A stretch of DNA of 33,311 nt from an uncultured Gammaproteobacteria bacterium (GTDB lineage Bacteria; Pseudomonadota; Gammaproteobacteria; UBA4575): positions 1 to 33,311 of the forward strand of contig CALAJL010000126.1 of the NCBI GenBank assembly GCA_937922735.1, written 5' to 3'. The notes below the pieces were generated by a model. The model saw only the letters and a program-made list of their open reading frames with translations, was not told the origin of the DNA and made no database searches. Within the stretch, counting starts at the first letter, position 1, and every line of letters starts with the position of its first letter. Positions 26,129-33,311 of this stretch are shown piece by piece. Made by a program: the position numbers and the translations under genes.

Positions 26129-27184
26129 ATGACGCTTAATGACGACTTAAATAGCTCATTAAATGTGCGAGCCCAACAATTATTGAAGGTGTTGGTGCAG
26201 AGCTATATTACGGATGGCCAGCCAATGGGCTCAAGAAACCTAGCAAAGATGTCAGAGCTTGATATCAGTCCAGCAACGGTACGCAATGTTATGGCAGATC
26301 TTGAAGAAATGGGATTTGTTGAAGCTCCACATACTTCTGCGGGACGCATACCAACGACAAAAGGTTATCGCTTGTTTGTGGATACCATGCTGACGGTGCA
26401 ACCGTTAACAAATGATTTAGTCACTCGCGTTTCAAAAGACCTTACTTCTAATTTAAGTATGAACGGCTTGGTGGAAAGTGCATCTGGATTACTTTCAGGC
26501 TTAACGAGTATGGCGGGTGTAGTGACCTTGCCTAAGCATGATCGTGTTGAATTACGTCAAATAGAGTTTTTGCCACTATCTGATAAGCGTGTGCTTGCAA
26601 TCTTAATTGTTAATCAAAAAGAAGTGCAAAATCGCATCATACATACAGACCGTGAATATAATCGTTCAGAACTAGAACAGGCCGCTAATTATTTAAATGA
26701 ACTGTGCGCTGGACAAGATCTGGTAATGGCGCGCCAAAAAATACTTCAGGAACTAGACAACGTTCGTGAAAATATGAATGAATTAATGCAGTCAGCGGTT
26801 GAGATGGGAGAGAAAGTATTTTCTGATGCCAACCCTGATGAGCCCGATTATGTGGTCGTCGGCCAGACGAATTTAATGGAATATGAAGAGTTGTCGGATA
26901 TATATAAATTGCGAGGTTTGTTCGATGCATTTAATCAAAAACGTGAGTTTTTGAATTTATTGGATCGATGTATATGTGCAGAGGGTATACAAATATTTAT
27001 TGGACAAGAGTCTGGTTATAAAGCACTTGATGATTGCAGTGTGGTAACTTCTCCCTATGCGGTAGATGATGAGATTATGGGTGTTTTAGCGGTAGTCGGG
27101 CCGACACGAATGTCTTACGAAAGAGTAATACCCATTGTCGACCTAACTGCTAAGCTACTCGGCGAAGCCTTGAATAATAAGTAG
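26129..27184 (+). CDS. hrcA: Heat-inducible transcription repressor HrcA
   Basis: A 351-residue repressor. Residues 1-80 form the winged helix DNA-binding domain (QLLKVLVQSYITDGQPMGSR, then SPATVRNVMADLEEMGFVE and the HTSAGRIPTTKGYRLFVD wing). The remainder is the HrcA dimerisation and insertion region, with the VVGPTRMSYERVI block near the end. It binds CIRCE and is activated by GroE chaperonins in known cases. A perfect CIRCE lies just upstream. HrcA is absent from E. coli but present in several other Gammaproteobacteria. No clear ribosome binding site precedes the ATG. grpE follows after 25 bases. Confidence 0.96.
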   Translation: MTLNDDLNSSLNVRAQQLLKVLVQSYITDGQPMGSRNLAKMSELDISPATVRNVMADLEEMGFVEAPHTSAGRIPTTKGYRLFVDTMLTVQPLTNDLVTRVSKDLTSNLSMNGLVESASGLLSGLTSMAGVVTLPKHDRVELRQIEFLPLSDKRVLAILIVNQKEVQNRIIHTDREYNRSELEQAANYLNELCAGQDLVMARQKILQELDNVRENMNELMQSAVEMGEKVFSDANPDEPDYVVVGQTNLMEYEELSDIYKLRGLFDAFNQKREFLNLLDRCICAEGIQIFIGQESGYKALDDCSVVTSPYAVDDEIMGVLAVVGPTRMSYERVIPIVDLTAKLLGEALNNK

Positions 27185-27209
27185 CTAAAAAAAATTTAAA
27201 TTCTTAGGG

Positions 27210-27866
27210 TTGAATAGAATAAATTTACCTACATATTTAATTAACCCAATATCCAATTCAGAGCAAAATGTAGATACGGATGATTCGATAGTGAACGAGC
27301 AAACACAAGAACCAAATCAAGAGCAAGAAGATCTTCAATCTCAGACTGTAAGTGATTCTGAGGTAAATGAATCTAATGAGACTGATTCTGAGCATGCAGC
27401 TGAGCCATCGTTAGATCAACAGTTAGAAGAAGCGCAACAACACGCTGCAGAAAGTCATGAAAAAATGTTACGCATGCAAGCCGAAATGGAGAACCTACGT
27501 AAGCGAACTGAGCGAGATGTTTCCAACGCGCATAAATATGCAGTAGAAAAATTTGCGAATGAGTTATTGCAGGTTAAGGATAGTTTGGAACTTGGTCTAA
27601 GTGCTGAGGATATTGATGTTAAAAAGTTACGAGAAGGCACTGAGTTAACGCTAAAGATATTTACTAGCGTGTTTGAAAAGTTTTCAGTTGAAGAAGTAAA
27701 TCCACTAGGTGAAGCATTTGATCCTAACTTGCATGAAGCAATGACCATGCAAGAAAGCACCGAGCATGAGCCAAATACCGTGCTAACTGTGGTTCAAAAA
27801 GGTTATACCTTGCATGGTCGTTTGATGAGGCCTGCTATGGTGATCGTCTCTAAGGCGGGTGAATAA
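27210..27866 (+). CDS. grpE: Nucleotide exchange factor GrpE
   Basis: A protein of up to 218 residues that releases ADP from DnaK. The acidic, disordered N-terminal third (Glu-, Gln- and Asn-rich) leads into the long dimeric helix with LRMQAEMENLRKRTERDVSN (88-107), then the beta-wing domain ending GYTLHGRLMRPAMVIVSKAG. The start is uncertain: TTG 27210 directly abuts a TTAGGG motif, leaving almost no spacing, and a GTG at 27291 is the next candidate and would shorten the tail by 27 residues. All functional parts lie downstream of either start. Confidence 0.93.
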   Translation: MNRINLPTYLINPISNSEQNVDTDDSIVNEQTQEPNQEQEDLQSQTVSDSEVNESNETDSEHAAEPSLDQQLEEAQQHAAESHEKMLRMQAEMENLRKRTERDVSNAHKYAVEKFANELLQVKDSLELGLSAEDIDVKKLREGTELTLKIFTSVFEKFSVEEVNPLGEAFDPNLHEAMTMQESTEHEPNTVLTVVQKGYTLHGRLMRPAMVIVSKAGE

Positions 27867-27950
27867 AGCCTAATCCTTGCTGTTAATTGATGGAATACAT
27901 CAAATTTGCAGTGTTTTTTGTGTAAAAAGCCGATTTTTTAATAGTTTGTC

Positions 27951-27978
27951 CTTGAAAAAAAGTAACGAGGCCCAATCT
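27951..27978 (+). promoter_or_regulatory. Sigma-32 heat-shock promoter of dnaK
   Basis: CTTGAAA (27951-27957), 13 bases, then CCCAATCT (27971-27978) matches the sigma-32 consensus CTTGAAA / CCCCATNT with one change in the -10 box. It lies 65 bases before the dnaK start. No second CIRCE is seen here, so dnaK has its own sigma-32 promoter and may also receive read-through from the HrcA-controlled promoter upstream of hrcA. Confidence 0.8.
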
Positions 27979-28042
27979 ATGTATACATATAAAAGTTTGT
28001 TTAAATTTTAATCAGTAATTTTGAGTATTTTGGAGATAAGTG

Positions 28043-29965
28043 ATGGGTAAGATCATTGGAATAGATTTAGGAACCACCAATTCATGTGTTGCCGTTATGG
28101 AAGGTACCACTCCTAAGGTCATTGAGAATAGTGAAGGTGACCGAACTACTCCATCCATAGTAGCGTTTGCAGAAGATGGGGAGGTCTTAGTAGGCCAGGC
28201 TGCAAAACGACAATCTGTCACCAATCCTAAAAATACTTTAAATGCGATTAAGCGTTTAGTGGGTCGCCGGTTTGACGAAGATGCCGTTCAGAAAGATATC
28301 AAGCTTGTGCCATACAATATTATCAAAGCGGATAATGGCGATGCGTGGGTGGAAGTAAATGGTGAAAAGATGGCGCCACCAGAAATTTCTGCGCGTATCT
28401 TAATGAAAATGAAAAAGACAGCTGAAGATTATCTTGGAGAAGATGTCACCGAAGCTGTAATTACTGTGCCAGCTTATTTTAATGATTCACAACGTCAAGC
28501 AACAAAAGATGCAGGTAAGATTGCTGGTTTAGAAGTAAAACGAATTATTAATGAGCCAACTGCTGCAGCACTTGCTTACGGTATGGATAAAAAACGTGGT
28601 GACAGCAAAATTGCCGTATACGATCTTGGTGGTGGCACATTTGATGTGTCGATTATTGAGATTGCAGAAGTTGATGGAGAGCATCAATTTGAAGTGTTAT
28701 CTACAAATGGTGATACGTTCCTTGGTGGTGAAGACTTTGATATGCGCTTGATCGATTACCTTGCAGATGAGTTTAAGAAAGATCAAGGGTTTGATTTACA
28801 TAATGACCCACTTGCATTGCAAAGACTCAAAGAAGCAGCTGAAAAAGCCAAGATTGAATTATCTTCAGGTCAGCAAACAGAGGTAAACCTTCCTTACATA
28901 ACTGCAGATGCATCTGGGCCTAAACACTTAAACATTAAACTAACACGTGCCAAGCTTGAATCTTTGGTAGACGAGCTTGTGCAACGTACTATCGCACCAT
29001 GCAAATTAGCGCTTGAGGATGCCGGTCTTTCCGCCTCTGAAATAGATGATGTAATTTTAGTGGGTGGGCAAACACGTATGCCTAAAGTACAAGACGTTGT
29101 ACAAGATTTCTTTGGTAAAGAGCCACGCAGAGATGTTAACCCTGATGAAGCGGTTGCGGTAGGTGCAGCTATTCAAGGTGGTGTGTTGGGTGGTGATGTG
29201 AAAGATGTATTGTTGTTAGACGTCACCCCATTGTCACTTGGTATTGAGACCATGGGTGGTGTGATGACAAAGTTGATTGAAAAGAACACTACGATTCCAA
29301 CTAATGCACAGCAAATATTTTCAACTGCAGAGAATAATCAGACTGCAGTAACCGTGCATGTGTTGCAGGGTGAGCGTGAACAAGCTTCTGCAAACAAATC
29401 TTTAGGACGATTTGATTTAACAGATATACCACCTGCGCAACGAGGCGTGCCACAAATTGAAGTGTCACTCGATATCGATGCAAACGGCATACTAAATGTA
29501 TCTGCGAAAGATAAAGCAACAGGTAAAGAGCAATCTATTGTAATCAAAGCCTCTAGTGGTTTGTCGGATGATGAAATCAATGACATGGTTAAAGATGCTG
29601 AAGCGCATGCTGAAGAAGATAAAAAGTTCGCTGAACTTGTTACTACGCGTAATACTGCAGACCAAATGATTCATGCTACGGAGAAGTCGCTTGAAGAAAT
29701 GGGTGACAAGGTAGAGCAAGAAGAGCGTATGCAGATCGAAAACGCAATTAAAGATCTAAAAGATGTTTTAGATAAAGATGATAAAGATATTATCGAAACT
29801 AAGACCCAAGCGTTAGCAGAATCTTCAAGTAAACTTGCAGAACGCATGTATGCACAAAATGATGCAGCAGGCGCTGACGGTGCTGCTGCGAGTGATGCAG
29901 GAAACGCAGCAGATGATGATGTAGTCGATGCGGAGTTTGAAGAAGTAGACGACAACAAAAAGTAA
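28043..29965 (+). CDS. dnaK: Chaperone protein DnaK (Hsp70)
   Basis: A 640-residue Hsp70. The actin-like ATPase domain (1-385) has [42 protein letters not shown] and [14 protein letters not shown]. The linker [15 protein letters not shown] leads into the substrate-binding domain, and the tail ends in [12 protein letters not shown], the acidic end shared by gammaproteobacterial DnaK proteins. It refolds proteins with DnaJ and GrpE. The start at ATG 28043 is preferred over the adjacent GTG at 28040 because TGGAGA at 28031-28036 is correctly spaced for it. A hairpin lies between its stop and dnaJ. Confidence 0.99.
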   Translation: MGKIIGIDLGTTNSCVAVMEGTTPKVIENSEGDRTTPSIVAFAEDGEVLVGQAAKRQSVTNPKNTLNAIKRLVGRRFDEDAVQKDIKLVPYNIIKADNGDAWVEVNGEKMAPPEISARILMKMKKTAEDYLGEDVTEAVITVPAYFNDSQRQATKDAGKIAGLEVKRIINEPTAAALAYGMDKKRGDSKIAVYDLGGGTFDVSIIEIAEVDGEHQFEVLSTNGDTFLGGEDFDMRLIDYLADEFKKDQGFDLHNDPLALQRLKEAAEKAKIELSSGQQTEVNLPYITADASGPKHLNIKLTRAKLESLVDELVQRTIAPCKLALEDAGLSASEIDDVILVGGQTRMPKVQDVVQDFFGKEPRRDVNPDEAVAVGAAIQGGVLGGDVKDVLLLDVTPLSLGIETMGGVMTKLIEKNTTIPTNAQQIFSTAENNQTAVTVHVLQGEREQASANKSLGRFDLTDIPPAQRGVPQIEVSLDIDANGILNVSAKDKATGKEQSIVIKASSGLSDDEINDMVKDAEAHAEEDKKFAELVTTRNTADQMIHATEKSLEEMGDKVEQEERMQIENAIKDLKDVLDKDDKDIIETKTQALAESSSKLAERMYAQNDAAGADGAAASDAGNAADDDVVDAEFEEVDDNKK

Positions 29966-29992
29966 GCAACTTTCAGTAGCCCCATAAACATT

Positions 29993-30028
29993 AGTCCGAG
30001 ATCGTGTAGTCGCGACCTCGGACTTTTG
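29993..30028 (+). terminator. Rho-independent terminator or attenuator between dnaK and dnaJ
   Basis: A 14-position stem (29993-30006 with 30011-30024, loop TAGT) contains one A-C mismatch and one G-U pair and is followed by TTTT. It can end or thin out the dnaK transcript, so that less dnaJ than dnaK message is made, an arrangement known from other dnaKJ operons. Confidence 0.75.
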
Positions 30029-30089
30029 TATGTAGGGTGTGGGCAAATTTACTGATTAAATATCAAAAGAAGAATCTAATTAAATTAGC

Positions 30090-31217
30090 ATGGCAAAAAG
30101 AGACTATTACGAAATCCTTGGAGTGGAACGCACGGTTCAAGATGGTGATCTAAAGAAAACCTTTCGAAGACTTGCGATGAAATATCATCCTGATCGAAAT
30201 CCAGGTGATAAGGAGGCTGAAGCTAAATTTAAAGAAGCAAAAGAAGCCTATGAAGTTTTAGGAGATCCTAGTAAGCGTCAAGCTTATGATCAATATGGTC
30301 ATGCTGGAGTACAGCAAGGTGCGGGTGGTGGAGCAAGCGATTTTGGCGATATCTTCGGAGATATGTTTGGTGATATCTTTGGCGGCGGTCGAAGTGGCGG
30401 TGGTCAGCGAGTTTATCGCGGTTCCGATTTACAATATGGATTAGAGGTAAGTTTAGAAGAGGCCGTATTTGGTACTGAGTCCACAATTGATATACCCAAA
30501 CAATCAAGTTGTGAAAAGTGCGAAGGTTCTGGTGCTGCGCCAAATACATCGATAGAAACATGTGAAACATGTGGTGGTGTTGGGCAAGTTCGCATGCAGC
30601 AAGGTTTCTTTTCTATTCAGCAAGCTTGTCCTAAATGTAGAGGGAAAGGTCAAACAATTAAAGTGCCATGTGATTATTGTCGGGGTACAGGGTTAACGAA
30701 AGAGAATAAAAAATTATCTATTAAAGTTCCTGCAGGTGTAGATACCGGCGATCGCATTCGCTTAAGCGGTGAAGGTGAAGCGGGGGCAAATAATGGTCCA
30801 TCGGGTGATTTATATGTTGAAATTCATGTCTTACCACATGAATTATTCACTCGTGAAGAGAATAATTTGCATTGTAAAGTTCCAATAAGTTTTAGTATGG
30901 CAGCATTGGGTGGCGAAATTGAAGTGCCAACACTGAATGGTAAAGTTAAGCTAAAAATACCAGCTGAGTCTCAGTCGGGACGCTTATTTAGGTTGCGAGG
31001 CAAGGGTGTAAAGCCCGTTCGAGGAGGTGCAACGGGAGACATGCTCTGTACAACCATAGTGGAAACGCCGATCAATCTCACTAAAAAACAAAAAGATTTA
31101 ATGAAAGAGTTCGATAAGGATGTTGAAAAAGGTGGCGACCGTCATAGTCCAAAATCTCATTCTTGGACGGATGATGTGAAGGGATTTTTTGATAATCTAA
31201 AATTCTGGGACGAGTAG
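30090..31217 (+). CDS. dnaJ: Chaperone protein DnaJ (Hsp40)
   Basis: A 375-residue class I DnaJ. The J domain (1-70) has HPD at 33-35, which triggers DnaK ATPase. A Gly/Phe-rich region spans 75-107. Four zinc-binding CxxCxGxG repeats begin at residues 141, 158, 180 and 194. The two C-terminal beta-sandwich domains complete the protein. It delivers substrates to DnaK. No strong ribosome binding site precedes the ATG, so expression may depend partly on read-through past the hairpin at 29993-30028. Confidence 0.99.
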   Translation: MAKRDYYEILGVERTVQDGDLKKTFRRLAMKYHPDRNPGDKEAEAKFKEAKEAYEVLGDPSKRQAYDQYGHAGVQQGAGGGASDFGDIFGDMFGDIFGGGRSGGGQRVYRGSDLQYGLEVSLEEAVFGTESTIDIPKQSSCEKCEGSGAAPNTSIETCETCGGVGQVRMQQGFFSIQQACPKCRGKGQTIKVPCDYCRGTGLTKENKKLSIKVPAGVDTGDRIRLSGEGEAGANNGPSGDLYVEIHVLPHELFTREENNLHCKVPISFSMAALGGEIEVPTLNGKVKLKIPAESQSGRLFRLRGKGVKPVRGGATGDMLCTTIVETPINLTKKQKDLMKEFDKDVEKGGDRHSPKSHSWTDDVKGFFDNLKFWDE

Positions 31218-31251
31218 TTTTCGTTATACGTCTCGTGTGACGAACGAATAG

Positions 31252-32674
<1,423 letters not shown>

Positions 32675-32712
32675 GTGATTTTGGAAACTATTTAAGAAAG
32701 TTAGGAAGTCAT

Positions 32713-33075
32713 ATGGCAATAAATTATTTATTACTCATGTTCTCTGGGTTGTTAGTTGGAATCGCGGCATCCTTTACGGGTTTAGGTGGTGGTTTTATTG
32801 TCGTGCCTTTATTGGTCGCGCTTGGTTACACGGCGCAAAAAGCAGTGGGCACCTCGTTTTTAGTAATATTAATTATTTCGTTGTCTGCTGTTTTTGCGCA
32901 TTCTAAGTTTGAGAATATTGATTACAAAGTTGCTATTGCGCTAGGTGTGGGTGGGATAATTGGCGCTCAAATCGGGCCATATTTGTTGGAGCATGTTTCA
33001 ACCGCAAATTTTAAAAAAATATTTTCAGTTATCTTAGTTTGTTTGGCTGTGTATTTATTCTTCCAGAAATCTTAA
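32713..33075 (+). CDS. Half-size TauE/SafE (TSUP) membrane protein
   Basis: A 120-residue protein with four hydrophobic segments. MFSGLLVGIAASFTGLGGGF followed by IVVPLL is the hallmark of the TauE/SafE repeat, present here once only; standard members of about 250 residues carry two. Two copies would have to assemble to form a carrier. The family moves sulfite, sulfonates or other sulfur anions across the inner membrane, but the substrate here is not known. AGGAAG at 32702-32707 is a good ribosome binding site for ATG 32713, so the short form looks like a complete gene, not a fragment. A DsrC/TusE-family gene follows 12 bases after its stop. Confidence 0.85.
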   Translation: MAINYLLLMFSGLLVGIAASFTGLGGGFIVVPLLVALGYTAQKAVGTSFLVILIISLSAVFAHSKFENIDYKVAIALGVGGIIGAQIGPYLLEHVSTANFKKIFSVILVCLAVYLFFQKS

Positions 33076-33087
33076 CAGCATAGCGAT

Positions 33088-33311
33088 ATGACATTAGAAA
33101 AAGACGAAGATGGTTTCTTGATGGATCCAGATGATTGGAATGAAGAAGTTGCTAAAGATATCGCAAAATTGGAAGAAATTGATTTAAATGATGATCGCTG
33201 GAATTTGATTCGTATTATTCGCGAGTACTATTATGAAAATGGCTCAGTACCTGAATTACGTAAGGTGCTAAAACAACTCAAAGCTGAACTTGGTCCGGAA
33301 AAAGCAACTCG
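33088..33311 (+). CDS. DsrC/TusE-family sulfur-carrier protein, cut by the window end
   Basis: The first 74 codons of a protein that normally has about 105-110. MTLEKDEDGFLMDPDDWNEE, then WNLIRIIREYYYENGSVPEL and RKVLKQL match the DsrC/TusE/DsvC family. These proteins carry sulfur on C-terminal cysteines, in tRNA thiolation (TusE) or dissimilatory sulfur metabolism (DsrC). The cysteines that would separate the two lie beyond the window, so I cannot say which it is. The gene begins 12 bases after a TauE/SafE-type gene. Confidence 0.85.
   Translation, partial: MTLEKDEDGFLMDPDDWNEEVAKDIAKLEEIDLNDDRWNLIRIIREYYYENGSVPELRKVLKQLKAELGPEKAT

Noticed and set aside
27867-28042. A second CIRCE element before dnaK
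   Set aside because: No TTAGCACTC-type arm is found there; only the sigma-32 promoter pattern is present.
29671-29991. Serine- and alanine-rich minus-strand frame opposite the end of dnaK
   Set aside because: Composition is that of an antisense reading of the acidic, alanine-rich DnaK tail. There is no independent support.

Overview
The window is chromosomal DNA of a low-GC gammaproteobacterium. Housekeeping proteins (FabI, RnhA, DnaQ, SmpB, RecN, BamE, GrpE, DnaK, DnaJ, DapB) read as gammaproteobacterial. The gene order also fits: mltD / yafS-type methyltransferase / rnhA / dnaQ, then smpB / ratA / ratB / bamE / recN / nadK / grpE / dnaK / dnaJ / dapB are clusters known from that class. I cannot name the genus. 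There is no rRNA, tRNA, CRISPR array, phage or intact insertion sequence that I can see.

Layout. 1-730 has no convincing gene, only a terminator-like hairpin near 339-372. 731-3901 (+) holds a small membrane protein, a DUF3565 protein, the decayed 3' end of a zinc alcohol dehydrogenase, a secreted metallo-beta-lactamase-fold hydrolase and a CPA1-type Na+/H+ antiporter. fabI (-) converges on the antiporter. 4853-11141 (+) is a complete oligopeptide ABC importer operon (lipoprotein binding protein, two permeases, one double ATPase), followed by a GNAT acetyltransferase (-). 11954-15241 (-) is a tight Ser/Thr kinase, PP2C phosphatase and FHA-protein operon, a self-contained phospho-signalling module. 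An mltD-like lytic transglycosylase (-) lies beyond a 457-base gap.

17241-19544 (+) holds the methyltransferase, rnhA, dnaQ and a small lipoprotein. smpB (-) is divergent from an NSS-type Na+ symporter (+), which is followed by ratA, ratB and a DUF3617 protein. nadK-recN-bamE (-) is divergent from hrcA-grpE-dnaK-dnaJ (+). The hrcA promoter region carries a perfect CIRCE operator embedded in a longer palindrome, and dnaK has a near-consensus sigma-32 promoter, so the chaperone cluster appears to be controlled by both HrcA and sigma-32. dapB, a DUF1287 protein, a half-size TauE/SafE protein and a DsrC/TusE-family gene cut by the window edge complete the segment.

How the parts work together. 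The hrcA-dnaJ block is a heat-shock unit. The ABC operon is a peptide uptake system with unusual extra membrane segments. The kinase/phosphatase/FHA operon is the best candidate for an under-described regulatory system, because it stands alone, without the type VI secretion genes such trios often accompany. The rest is largely housekeeping in conserved order, with a few local departures (no gloB, no fur, an inserted NSS transporter).
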